This document shows, in pieces, positions 27,235-36,492 of a stretch of DNA of 64,000 bases. The stretch is from Cohnella rhizosphaerae (GTDB taxonomy: Bacteria > Bacillota > Bacilli > Paenibacillales > Paenibacillaceae), in NCBI RefSeq assembly GCF_029525575.1, contig NZ_JAPDIA010000008.1, positions 1,736,001 to 1,800,000 on the forward strand. The letters are read 5' to 3'. The position numbers and the translations under genes were made by a program. Positions within the stretch are counted from its first letter, which is position 1, and every line of letters starts with the position of its first letter. The notes below the pieces were generated by a model, which ran no database searches, was not told where the DNA came from, and was given only the letters and a program-made list of their open reading frames with translations.

Positions 27235-28182
27235 TCATCCGCGCATAGGCGCGATCAAATAGATCGAATCCCCCCTTGCGAACGATCGGGGTGCCCAGCA
27301 GCATGACCAGAACGCCTTCCGAGGAAGCGCGAACCTCATCTAGCACTTCGCCGCCATAGGAACGGATCGTGCCGATGCGATCGCCGGTCCGGAGCTCCGT
27401 CAGCAGCGTAACGTCCGGTATAAAAAAACCGTCCGCGGCGGCGGCGACCGATTCGTCGAAGTTGCCGTCGCCATGGATCGTGCGTATCGTCGCCGGCGCC
27501 GGCCCAAGCTCGGAAGGATTCGGACGGACGAGCATCCCGAGATGGTTCATGAGACGCAAGGTCCCCCTGTAAAACAGATCCGCGTCCTCCGGCCGGATTC
27601 TGCGCCCGCCGTACGCTTCGGTATACAGCCAAGGAACCTCGAGCGACTGGGCCGACGATACGCTTCTGCCCGGCGCGATCCGCTCGTGCCCCCATAGCAG
27701 GGGGGCTGCCGAACGCTTCGGCGGCAGCGCGGCAGCGGCGGCCGAACGCGGAGTCCGGATCGTGATAATAGCCCGCCAACGCGGCGACGGCATAGTGCGT
27801 CCCGCCGCTGTGAAGATCGAGAAAGAAGTCGCTCCCGGCGATCAGATCGTGGAGCGTGCAGGCAAGCCGCTCCGTCACGGTGCCGTCCGGCTTGCCCGGG
27901 AAGACGCGCGCAAGATTCATGTCGTCGTCGGGACTGATGCGGGTTCCCGCGCGGTACGCATACGGATTCGCGATCGGCAGCATGACGAGACTGCCGGCCA
28001 GCTCCTCCGGCGCAAGTCGCTCGTAGAGTCGAAGAATCGTCTCCACGCCTTCGTACTCGTCCCCCGTGAACGGCGGCGAATACGAGCATCCGCGGTCCGG
28101 ATGCCCGGCCCTCGATCGCGAGCAGCGGCACCGACACCGATTCCCCGCCGTTTTCCAGCTTAAGGAGACTGCTTTTTTTCAT
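27235..28182 (-). CDS. Succinylglutamate desuccinylase/aspartoacylase family (M14) protein, three frameshifts
   Basis: This zinc amidohydrolase of about 314 residues removes an acyl group from an amino acid or amino sugar. Zn ligands are in VHGDEYEG and LDLHSGG; NPYAYRAGTR is the substrate-binding segment. The C-terminal beta domain contains GGEVLDEVRASSEGVLVMLL and ends VRKGDSIYLIAPMRG. Single extra bases at 28061-28065 (C5), 27700-27705 (G6) and 27270-27275 (C6) break it; removing them gives a complete family-like protein ending at TGA 27237-27235. In this operon it may deacylate the product or substrate of the neighbouring enzymes. Confidence 0.78.
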
Positions 28183-28233
28183 CGATGGTCCATCCCTTCC
28201 TTCGTTGAAGTCGGCCTTCGCCGCTATCTTCGG

Positions 28234-28974
28234 TCACACGATGCTCCGCGGAGGCAGCCCCGCTTCGAACCGGGCGTTCGCCGCCGCGACGCTTGCGCCG
28301 CCGCCCGCCGTCAAGGGCCGATCGTGCCCGGCGTACAGCTGCTCCACCTCCAGCTTCGAGAGCCGCGCGATCGTCTTCCGATACTTCTCCAGGCTGTAAT
28401 CCCGCGTTGTCTGCACCGCCAGTCTCCCGCCCGGAAATACGGCATCGGCTGCGAATAACGCGCGAAGCTCCGGGCAGTAAAGCGCGATCATGTCGTCGCT
28501 GTGACCGGGGGCGGGCAGCACGCGGAGCGTCAGTCCGCCCCCGAGCTTCAGCTCCTCGCCAGGAGACAAAATACGATCGACGGGACAAGCCTCGAACCTG
28601 TATTCCGGCGGATACACGCCCGCCGCCCGCGCTTCGATCAGGCTCATCCGCGCTTCGTCGCCGCGTCCGACGATATCGGCGGTCGCGGCGCCAGCAGCCA
28701 CGCTCAGCCGCTTCAGACGCGTGCGCAAGCCGAAGGCGCCGCCGGAATGATCCGCGTGGGAGTGGGTGAGGATCAGGCACCGTACGCGCTCCGGATCAAT
28801 GCCGTCCGCCAGCAGGTTGGACAAGATCGCCTCCGTCCCGCGTCCCGCTCCCGCATCGATGAGCGTGTAATCGCCGCCGCACTTCAACGCGTAAACGTTG
28901 CAATCGAGGGCGTCGCTGACAAGCGGACCGAGCGCCCCTCCGCCAACCGCGTGCACATGCTCCGTCAGCTTCAT
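28234..28974 (-). CDS. MBL-fold metallo-hydrolase
   Basis: This 246-residue metallo-beta-lactamase-fold protein has the Zn motif ILTHSHADHSGG, further His/Asp ligands in LPAPGHSDDM and LFAADAVFPGG, and a C-terminal AGHDRPL. The reaction cannot be read from sequence; lactone or thioester hydrolysis is common in the family. Its ATG overlaps the stop of the upstream Gfo/Idh gene (ATGA), so the two are translationally coupled. Confidence 0.85.
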   Translation of the reverse strand: MKLTEHVHAVGGGALGPLVSDALDCNVYALKCGGDYTLIDAGAGRGTEAILSNLLADGIDPERVRCLILTHSHADHSGGAFGLRTRLKRLSVAAGAATADIVGRGDEARMSLIEARAAGVYPPEYRFEACPVDRILSPGEELKLGGGLTLRVLPAPGHSDDMIALYCPELRALFAADAVFPGGRLAVQTTRDYSLEKYRKTIARLSKLEVEQLYAGHDRPLTAGGGASVAAANARFEAGLPPRSIV

Positions 28975-29987
28975 TGCGCCTCAGCCCGCTCGCTTAAGCG
29001 CACGACTCTTCCTTCCGCGGCAGACCGCTCGACGCAGGCGGCGACCCGCAGCGCGCGAAGCGCGTCGCGCGGCTTCAGAATCTCCGACGGCGCGCCCGCT
29101 CTCGCGCATTCGGCGAAGTGGCCCAGCTCGGCGGCAAGCGAGCCGCCTCTCGCGCCGTGAAGCACATGATCGTTGAAATAGCCATGCACGTCGGTCCTGC
29201 TGTCGTCCGAATAATAGACGCCCGGTTCGGGATCGACGATCATGACCGCTCCTCTTTCCGCGGAGATCTCCATCCGAACGTCGGCCGGAGCCGGCGCTCC
29301 TCCGGGCAGAAGCCAATTGTTCTCCAAAATGCCGATGCCGCCCTTTCGGAAGGTGAGCATCGCCCAACTGGCGTCCGGCGGACCGCCCGGTTCCGCCGAG
29401 GAGCGAAGGGCGTACACCTCTTCGACCTCGTCGTCCATGTACCAGTGCATCAGGTCGATATCGTGAATGCCGAGGATATAGGCCGGATGCACCCGATTGT
29501 AAATAGGAAAAAAAACGCTGCCGTTGTTTCGCTTGGCATAGATCGTGCGGATCCGTCCGAACGGGTTGGCGGCAAGCCTGTCCTTGACCGCGGCATACCT
29601 CGGATCGAAGCGCAGCACATGCCCGATCATGAGCACCTTGCCGCCGCTCTCGGCCGCTTCGATCATCCGCTCCGCCGCCTCCGGCCGATGGGCGATCGGC
29701 TTTTCCGCGAATACATGGACGCCCGCCCGAAGCGCGGCGATCGCCGGCTCGTCGTGCAAATGCTCGGGCGTCAGTACGTCGACGGCGTCGAAGGCTTGGC
29801 GATCCAGCAGCTCCCGCCAGTCCGTATAACACGCGGCGTCCGGGAACCAAGCCTTGAACCGCGGGAATCTCGCGGCGTCCCGATCGCAGATCGCGGTCAC
29901 CTTCACCCCGGGCATCTTGCTCCAGATGCCGGCATGAAGCTCCGCAAACCTGCCGAGCCCGATCATTCCCAGCTTCAGCTCCTTCAT
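28971..29987 (-). CDS. Gfo/Idh/MocA family oxidoreductase
   Basis: This 338-residue NAD(P)-dependent sugar or inositol dehydrogenase-like enzyme has a Rossmann fold (LGMIGLGRFAELHAGIW), VLTPEHLHDEPAIAAL and the signature HVFAEKPIAHRPEAAERM. A likely catalytic His lies in AYILGIHDIDLMHWYM. It is coupled to the MBL gene and lies within the operon running from 32219 down to 22724. Substrate unknown. Confidence 0.88.
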   Translation of the reverse strand: MKELKLGMIGLGRFAELHAGIWSKMPGVKVTAICDRDAARFPRFKAWFPDAACYTDWRELLDRQAFDAVDVLTPEHLHDEPAIAALRAGVHVFAEKPIAHRPEAAERMIEAAESGGKVLMIGHVLRFDPRYAAVKDRLAANPFGRIRTIYAKRNNGSVFFPIYNRVHPAYILGIHDIDLMHWYMDDEVEEVYALRSSAEPGGPPDASWAMLTFRKGGIGILENNWLLPGGAPAPADVRMEISAERGAVMIVDPEPGVYYSDDSRTDVHGYFNDHVLHGARGGSLAAELGHFAECARAGAPSEILKPRDALRALRVAACVERSAAEGRVVRLSERAEAQ

Positions 29988-30012
29988 GCCATACCTCCTC
30001 GTCGCAAATGAA

Positions 30013-31218
30013 TTAAATCGTCAGCGCGGACACTTCCAGCAGAGGAACGTCCCGATCTTTCACCATCTCGGCCACGCTGGCGCCGTCTTTGAAGCCGACG
30101 CCGCTGACGATGCAGACGACCGGTCCGCGATCGAACGTCCCGCCGTTCTCCCGTTCGCGGATCAAGCCTGCCAGCGCGGCTGCGCCCGCCGGTTCGCAGA
30201 AGATGCCTTCCTCCTCTGCCAGCATTCGTTGGGCCGCATAAATATCGTCGTCCGCGACGGATAGGCAAGAGCCGTCTCCCGCCGCCATTAAGGCAAGCGC
30301 CGCATCGCCGTCCGGCGGATTCGGCACCTGCAGTCCGGAAATTCTCGAGGTCGACGGCCCGGGCGCCGGATGCTTGTCGCCATGCCGGTAAGCGACGGCG
30401 ATGTTGGCGCAGCCGTCCGGCTGTACCGCGACCATATGGGGCTTCCCCTCGGCCAGTCCGAAGCGGCACAGCTCGTCGAAGCCCTTCCAGATGCCGACGT
30501 ACAATCCGCCGCCGCCCGCCGGCGCGTAGACCCTCGCGGCAGCCGCTTCGCCCAATTGCTCCGCGATCTCGTAGGCGATTGTCTTGACGCCTTCCATGGC
30601 ATAGGGATTGAAGCGGAAGGCGGTGACCATCATCTCCCAGTTTCGCGCCTTCGAAGCCGCGACGACGCGTTCGAACACCTCCTCGCCCACTTCCGGACTG
30701 TAGCCGAAGCCGACCACCTTGCGAACAGACGCGCGATAGGCCAGCACCTGCGCCAGCTTCGCTTCTGCCATGTTCTCCAGCACGTAGAGATGATAGGGGA
30801 GCTTCGCGCGCGCCGCGTAAGCGGCCGCCGCAGCGCCGGCATTGCCGGACGACGTGCCGATGCAGGCTTCTTTCCCTTGCGCGAGCGCCCAGGAGACGCC
30901 CATCGCGGCGATCCGATCCTTGTAAGAGCCGGTCGGATTGCCGCCTTCGTACTTAAAATACAGGGCGTCGAGGCCTAGACGTCCGGCCAACGACACGCTC
31001 CGCACGAGCGGCGTTCCCCCTTCGCCCAGTTCGATTCGGCTGGAGACGGGAACGTCCGGCAGCAAGGCCGCGTACTTCCAGATCCCTTGGCCGGTTCCTT
31101 TGTTCCAACGCCCGTCCGGACGCGCGTATTGAAGCAGCAATGCGCCTCCGCACAAAGCGCAGGAATACGGCGTTCCGGACGGAGCTGCGCTGCCGCAGGC
31201 ACTGCAAATCGCGTTCAT
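30013..31218 (-). CDS. PLP-dependent threonine synthase-like enzyme with zinc ribbon
   Basis: This 401-residue fold-type II PLP enzyme starts with a zinc ribbon (CSACGSA, then CALCGG). The Schiff-base Lys lies in NPTGSYKDRIAAMG; the phosphate-binding loop is APAGGGGLYVG and a further substrate loop is TSSGNAGAAAAAYAARA. It is not beside hom or thrB and is in a catabolic operon. It may therefore be a beta- or gamma-eliminating ammonia-lyase-type enzyme rather than a housekeeping threonine synthase. Confidence 0.8.
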   Translation of the reverse strand: MNAICSACGSAAPSGTPYSCALCGGALLLQYARPDGRWNKGTGQGIWKYAALLPDVPVSSRIELGEGGTPLVRSVSLAGRLGLDALYFKYEGGNPTGSYKDRIAAMGVSWALAQGKEACIGTSSGNAGAAAAAYAARAKLPYHLYVLENMAEAKLAQVLAYRASVRKVVGFGYSPEVGEEVFERVVAASKARNWEMMVTAFRFNPYAMEGVKTIAYEIAEQLGEAAAARVYAPAGGGGLYVGIWKGFDELCRFGLAEGKPHMVAVQPDGCANIAVAYRHGDKHPAPGPSTSRISGLQVPNPPDGDAALALMAAGDGSCLSVADDDIYAAQRMLAEEEGIFCEPAGAAALAGLIRERENGGTFDRGPVVCIVSGVGFKDGASVAEMVKDRDVPLLEVSALTI

Positions 31219-31261
31219 GGCGTTCTCTCCTCAAAGTATGGCGTGCCGCCGTCTCTTCCCG

Positions 31262-32219
31262 TCACCCTTGCCTCCATCGGCCGGGAATCAGCAGCGCCTC
31301 GGGCACTTCGCCGTACAGCTTGCCGATCGCCGACGCCGTTCGTTCGGAGAGTGGCGGTCCGTTCAACAGGCGGATGTTGGCTTTCAGCTGCTCTTGTCGT
31401 TCCATGCCGACGATCAGGCTGTCGATGCCTGGATAATCCCGAACAAATGAAAAGGCGAGTTGAAGAACGGAAATCCCTTCTTCTTCCGCCAACGCGCGAA
31501 GCGACGTCAGCAGCGGCCCGGCAGCGGCCAGCCCGTTCGGCAGCGAGGACGGCTCCAGGGCGAACAAGCCTTGGAGGAACACGCTTCTTGCGACGATCGT
31601 CTTGCCCGCTTCGCGCATTCGTTCAATCGCGCCGATCCGCGGAAGGCGATGATCGAAAACATTGAACGGAATCTGGACGACCGAATAGACGTCGTCCCGG
31701 ATCCGATCCGCCAGCGCGACGTATTGCGCGGCCGTATGCCCGGTCAAAGATATTCCGCCCGCGCCGATCAGGCCTTCCCCCCCTCATCCGCCGCATCGTC
31801 CTTGTCACCGCGCTTCCGTAACGATCGAGCGCGTCCGGATCGTGCAGCTTGAGCACGGACAATCGCGGCAAGCGAAGCCGCTCCAGACTGGCGCTCACGC
31901 TCTCGTACATAAAAGCTTCGATCTCTCGGTCGCTCATGACCGATCCGGCAGGCAGCTTGACCTTGGACATGACCGTTCGCTCCGCCGGCGCTTCGCGCTT
32001 CCCGAAGTAATCGCCGAGCCGCCGCTCCGAATCCCCGTATTCCGGAGCCGTGTCGAAAGCGCGAACGCCCGCTTCTTCGCATGCCGCCAGCATCCGGTCG
32101 GCATCCACCTCCTCCGCCGCATTCGCAATGCCGTAGCCCTTTAACCCGAGCTGCGCCGTTCCGAGCGTCAGCTTCGAGATCGGCGCGGCGCCAGCTCCAG
32201 TTCGACTGTCCTTATTCAC
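31262..32219 (-). CDS. Aldo/keto reductase (frameshifted)
   Basis: This protein of about 318 residues has KLTLGTAQLGLKGYGIAN, the catalytic Asp/Tyr region FDTAPEYGDSERRLGDYF, VLKLHDPDAL, VQIPFNVFDH and the C-terminal cofactor loop SLIVGMERQEQLKANI. I place the start at GTG 32219, 8 bases after GGAGG. The frame shifts at C7 (31777-31783). It is the first enzyme gene of the operon, just downstream of a GntR-type operator. Confidence 0.82.
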
Positions 32220-32239
32220 CCTTTCAACCTCCGATATGA

Positions 32240-32250
32240 TGGTATGACCA
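32240..32250 (-). promoter_or_regulatory. FCD-GntR operator before the aldo/keto reductase operon
   Basis: TGGTATGACCA has inverted arms TGGT/ACCA, the core recognised by FadR-subfamily GntR regulators. The same core occurs at 33169-33179 and 38132-38142. Confidence 0.7.
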
Positions 32251-32324
32251 GTTATCAGAAAGCGGAGAGGGGACGAATCGATGCCGGAATGCCGCATCCA
32301 TTCGCGCTCTCCTGTCGAACCCGA

Positions 32325-33002
32325 CTAAATAAACTTCTGAAGCGGAGCCAGGTGTATCTCCATCTCCCGCTTCGCTCTTGCCACGTCCTTCGCCCGAATC
32401 GCATCGGTCACGTTCTGGTGCTCGTCGACCGATTTTCTAGAGCTCTCGACGGAATCGAAGTGCTGCGTTCGAATTTTGAGGAAGAAGTCGCTGATCAGAC
32501 CGCTCAGCTCCAGATAAGTCTCGTTCCCGGTTGCCCGAAAAAGCGTCTCATGGAACGCCAGATCCTCCTCGATCGGCGGAAGACCCCGATCGACCTTTTC
32601 CGCCATCCGGCGATTCCATTCGTCCATCTGATCCAGGCAGGCGACATCGTAGTGTTCGATCGCCATCTCCACGGCGCCCAGCTCCAGAATCCGACGGGTC
32701 TTCACCAGCTCGGTCATCTTGCGTTCGTCCTGCTGCCAGCGAAACGAAACCTGCTCCAGGATCGGCTTTAACGACGGTCCTCCGACATAGATGCCGTCGC
32801 CTGTCTTGATTTTGACGATGCCAAGCATCTCCATCGACTTCAACGCTTCGCGTACGACCGTTCGGCTTACGCCCAGCGCATCGATGAGCTGCTTCTCGGA
32901 GGGCAGCTTATCCCCTTCCCGCATGTCTTTCTCTAGGATGTATTCTTTGATTCGGTCGCTTACGATGTGGGACAAGTTCACTTTCTCCGACGAATTCAAC
33001 AT
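32325..33002 (-). CDS. GntR family regulator, FadR/FCD subfamily
   Basis: This 225-residue protein has an N-terminal winged helix (LPSEKQLIDALGVSRTVVRE, GIVKIKTGDGIYVGG) and an FCD ligand domain (RRILELGAVEMAIEH, DLAFHETLFRATGN, SVDEHQNVTDAIRAKD). The FCD domain contains the Asp/His metal-binding residues typical of sugar-acid sensors. It lies directly upstream of the catabolic operon and probably controls it through the TGGTNTGACCA sites. The effector is unknown. Confidence 0.87.
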   Translation of the reverse strand: MLNSSEKVNLSHIVSDRIKEYILEKDMREGDKLPSEKQLIDALGVSRTVVREALKSMEMLGIVKIKTGDGIYVGGPSLKPILEQVSFRWQQDERKMTELVKTRRILELGAVEMAIEHYDVACLDQMDEWNRRMAEKVDRGLPPIEEDLAFHETLFRATGNETYLELSGLISDFFLKIRTQHFDSVESSRKSVDEHQNVTDAIRAKDVARAKREMEIHLAPLQKFI

Positions 33003-33168
33003 GCGCTCACCTCCGGCAATCCGGCTTTCTGATCGTAAAGATAGAAGATCGCCATTTTTTCCATATCATGTACCTTCAACGCTACTCGTCGCCTGGTTCG
33101 CTGTCAATCGCAGCTCCGGCTGCTTCTCCATTTGACAGCACGCGCAATGCGGAGTACCCTTGATTAAG

Positions 33169-33179
33169 TGGTCTGACCA
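33169..33179 (+). promoter_or_regulatory. FCD-GntR operator before the second regulator
   Basis: TGGTCTGACCA, a TGGT-N3-ACCA palindrome, lies 46 bases before the second GntR gene. A TTGACA at 33132-33137 could be the -35 box. Confidence 0.7.
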
Positions 33180-33225
33180 TTAGCGAAGCCAGCCGCATCG
33201 TTGACGCAGAAGGAGCCTAACGTCC

Positions 33226-33904
33226 ATGAAGCCGATTGACAAGACCGAGCGATATACGCTGACCGAGCTGATCGTTCGCAACCTGAAGACCTATATCCTC
33301 GATCGCGAGATGAAGCCCGGCGATAAGCTTCCGGCCGAACGCGAGCTGTGCCAGACGCTGGGCGTCAGCCGCGCCGTCCTGCGCGAAGCGCTGCGTTCCC
33401 TCGAGAGCGCCGGCTTGCTGCAGATCCGCCATGGCGAGGGCAGCTACGTCGCCGTTCATTTTTTTAATCCGCTGTACGAACAGCTCCACTTCATCCAGCG
33501 CATGGCGCCGAATCGGCAGCGCGACCTCCAGGGCATCCGCTATTTAATAGAAGCTTCCGCCATCGAATCCGCCTCCAGGCTCGACGCCCGGGCTTGGGAC
33601 GAACGCGTCGAGCTTGCCGAACGCTTCGCGCAATCCGCCGGGTTGGACGTCGCTTCGCGCAGCGAGCTGGACGCCCGCTTCCACCTGGCGCTCATTCGTT
33701 CCTTAGACAACAAGACGCTGGAGGAGATGGCCGAAGCGTTTCTGCGGCTGAATGACCGCTTCGACGACTCCGACGAGGCGCATCGCGCGCACGCACGCGA
33801 GCATGATCTCTATCTGAACGCCATCCGCGAAGGCAATCTGGAGCTCGCAAAGACGCTTCTCGAGCAGCACCTGACTACCAACTGCTCCACCCCCCCGTCC
33901 ATAA
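33226..33904 (+). CDS. GntR family regulator, FadR/FCD subfamily (second)
   Basis: This protein of about 225 residues starts MKPIDKTERYTLTELIVRNL. The helix-turn-helix is LPAERELCQTLGVSRAVLRE and the FCD domain includes LDARFHLALIRSLDN and HAREHDLYLNAIREGN. Removing one C from the C7 run at 33890-33896, as the convergent SDR gene also requires, ends it at TAA 33902-33904. Without that correction it would run to 33951. It is divergent from the first GntR gene and has its own TGGTCTGACCA site. Confidence 0.85.
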
Positions 33905-34673
33905 CGAGGTTGTGTCCCGTTATGTACGATGAAGCGCGGGAGGCGAGATAGACGACAGCGCCTTTGATATCGTCGTCGTCGGCCATTCTGCCGAGCGGCG
34001 TTCTTTCTTTGTACTTTTGCATGAATTCATCGTCGGCGTCCTCCAGGGTGCCGGTCGGGTTGTACCCGCCGGGGCTTATGCTGTTGACCCGGATGTTGTA
34101 AGGCCCGTAGTAATTGGCAAGCCACTTGGTCATGCCGATCAATCCCCACTTGTTGTACGTATATTCGATTCCGCTCGTTCTGCCGGTGTTGCCGTATACG
34201 GGAAAATGCGGGCCCAATATGCCTTGTATCGAAGAGATGTTAATGATATTCCCTTCCATCCTTTTCCTCATCGCGGGAACGACAGCCTTCGTCAGCAGCA
34301 TCGTGCCGAGCCCGTTCACCTGCTCGGCCGCGCTCCAGCCTGCCGCCTCCGTCTTTTCCAGATCGGCCAGTCCGACCCGGGAGACGGCATTGTTGACCAA
34401 AATATCGATGCGTCCGTATCGCTCCAGCGTCTGTGCGGCGAACGTTCGAATGGCGGCTTCGTCGCCGAGATCGAGCGGAAGCGCGGCGGCGTCCGCGCCT
34501 TCGTCGCGAAGCTTGGCCGCGAGGGATTCGCATTCGGCCACGCCTCGCGAGGCGATCACGACGGTAGCGCCCGCCTGCGCGAGCGCAGTCGAGATATGCG
34601 CGCCGTACAGGCCCGAGCCTCCCGTCACGACCGCCACCTTGGAATCGAGGCGGAACAGCTCCATCACGTTCAT
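33875..34673 (-). CDS. Short-chain dehydrogenase/reductase
   Basis: This NAD(P)-dependent SDR of about 265 residues starts at ATG 34673 after GGAGGG. The cofactor motif is VVTGGSGLYGAHIS, NNAVSRVG is the NNAG-type motif, and Ser and Tyr-x3-Lys lie in IINISSIQGILG and EYTYNKWGLIG. The closest families are gluconate 5-dehydrogenase-like. The end is restored to GHNLVMDGGWSSW by removing one base from a C7 run (33890-33896). It is the last gene of the sugar ABC operon, so its substrate is probably the imported sugar or acid. Confidence 0.87.
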
Positions 34674-34704
34674 CGCCGCGCCCTCCTTTTTTCTCCCATG
34701 ATGG

Positions 34705-35524
34705 TTACCCTTTCACGCTGCCTACCGTTATTCCCTTGACAAAATAACGCTGAAACGCGATAAAGACGACAAATATCGGAATGAAGCCCATCGTGGCCGC
34801 CGCCATCTGCGCGCCGTAATTGGCCGAAAATTCGCTGACCAGGGTCGAGATGCCGACGTTGATCGTCATCTTCGTCTCGTCGCTGAGCATAATCAGCTGC
34901 CACAGGTAGTCGTTCCATGTGAACGAGAATACGAAAATGGCGAGCGCGCCGATTCCCGGCTTGACGACCGGCACAAACAGCCTCGCGAACAAAGCGAGCT
35001 CGCTGCAGCCGTCGATCTTGCCCGCCTCGAGAAGTTCGTTCGGCACCGTCTGGCTGAACTGCTTCATAAGGAAGGCGGCGAACGGCAAAGCCAGGACCGG
35101 AAGAATGACGCTCCAGCCGTTGTTGACCAGATGCAGATTCCGCATGAGGGTGAACAGCGGAACCAGCCCCAGCTGGCGGGGGGATCATCATCGTCACTAT
35201 GACCAGCCCGAACAGAACGGCCTGCCCGGTGAATCGATGCTTGGTGAACGCATAGCCGGCCATCGTCGCCACGGCGCAGGTAAGCAAGGTCGCGCCTCCG
35301 GCGATCAGCACGCTGTTGAGCAGCCAGCGAACCACCTCGCTCTCCGCGAACAGCTTCGTATAGTTGGCCGTCGTCGGAGAAGAAGGGAACAGCTCAGGCG
35401 GAATTCGAATGGCCATCGACTGGCTCTTGAACGAACCGGTGATCATCCAATAGATCGGGAACAGAAAGAATAGCGCGCATAGATAGAGGACAAGGTCGAC
35501 AGCCCATTTCAATGGTTTGGTCAT
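34705..35524 (-). CDS. Carbohydrate ABC transporter permease, MalG-type (frameshifted)
   Basis: This membrane protein of about 272 residues starts at ATG 35524 after GGAGG. It has six predicted helices (VLYLCALFFLFPIYWMITGS first) and the EAA loop ELLEAGKIDGCSELALF for the ATPase contact. A G6 run (35178-35183) breaks it. The ATPase subunit is not in the operon, so a shared MsmK/UgpC-type ATPase is expected, as is common in Bacillota. Confidence 0.87.
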
Positions 35525-35537
35525 CGGCGGCGCCTCC

Positions 35538-36410
35538 TTAATACTCGACATCGGAACGGAAGAATTTGAATTGAATCAGGGAAAAAATCGAGATCAATAT
35601 GGCAAGCAAAACCCCCATCGCAGAGGCAAGTCCCAGATTGCCGTACTTGAAGGCCGTCTCGTACAGCAAGTACATGATCGTCGTCGTCGAATAATTAGGT
35701 CCGCCGCCGGTCAGCAGTTGTATAACGACGAACGTCTGGAACGCTCCGATGGTCGTCGTCACGACGACATACAGCGTTGTAGGCTTCAGCAGAGGCAGCG
35801 TAATGCTCCAGAACTTCCGCCATGGCGATGCGCCGTCGATCGACGCCGCTTCGCCATAGGAGGCCGGAATGCCCCCCAGACCTGCCATATAAAGAATAAA
35901 CGGCTGTCCGACGCACCACGTAATCACCACCAGGATGACCGCGATCAGCGTCACCGAAGAATCCGAAAGCCACATGACGGGCTCGATCCCAAGCAGGGAG
36001 AGTCCATAATTCGCCACCCCTGTCATCGGATTATAAATCCACAGCCAGGCGATCGATAAAATGACCTGCGAAGTGACGATCGGCAGATAGAAGCTCGCCC
36101 GGAAAAACGAAGCGACGGCCGCCGACTTGTGAATGACGATGCTGGCCGTCGCGAGCGAGAAGCCTACGGATAAAGGCACGACGCCCAGGACGAGCAGGAA
36201 GGTATTGCGGATCGACTTGAGGAATACGTCGTCTCCGAGCAGATGCGTGTAGTTGCCAAAGCCGACCCATTCCTTGCGGCCAATGCCGTAATCGAACAAG
36301 CTCAGGTAAATCGCGTCAACAAACGGATAAATCTCGAAAGCGGCGAATACGAGGAGAAACGGCAAAATGAAGAAGAAACCCCAAAACTCCCGGTAAGCTC
36401 TAGATGCCAT
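35538..36410 (-). CDS. Carbohydrate ABC transporter permease, MalF/UgpA-type
   Basis: This 290-residue permease has six helices, an N-terminal FWGFFFILPFLLVFAAFEIY segment and the EAA loop GEAASIDGASPWRKFWSI. It pairs with the MalG-type permease 13 bases downstream and with the upstream binding protein. Confidence 0.92.
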   Translation of the reverse strand: MASRAYREFWGFFFILPFLLVFAAFEIYPFVDAIYLSLFDYGIGRKEWVGFGNYTHLLGDDVFLKSIRNTFLLVLGVVPLSVGFSLATASIVIHKSAAVASFFRASFYLPIVTSQVILSIAWLWIYNPMTGVANYGLSLLGIEPVMWLSDSSVTLIAVILVVITWCVGQPFILYMAGLGGIPASYGEAASIDGASPWRKFWSITLPLLKPTTLYVVVTTTIGAFQTFVVIQLLTGGGPNYSTTTIMYLLYETAFKYGNLGLASAMGVLLAILISIFSLIQFKFFRSDVEY

Positions 36411-36492
36411 GTTCCTATCCCAACTCTCTCCATGAACTTGACCGGAGGCGTTCGTTCCTCACGGATGAAACCTCCGGCCTGGCTCCTGCAAT

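Noticed and set aside
30013..31218. Housekeeping threonine synthase thrC
   Set aside because: Not next to hom or thrB and embedded in a catabolic operon; kept as threonine-synthase-like.
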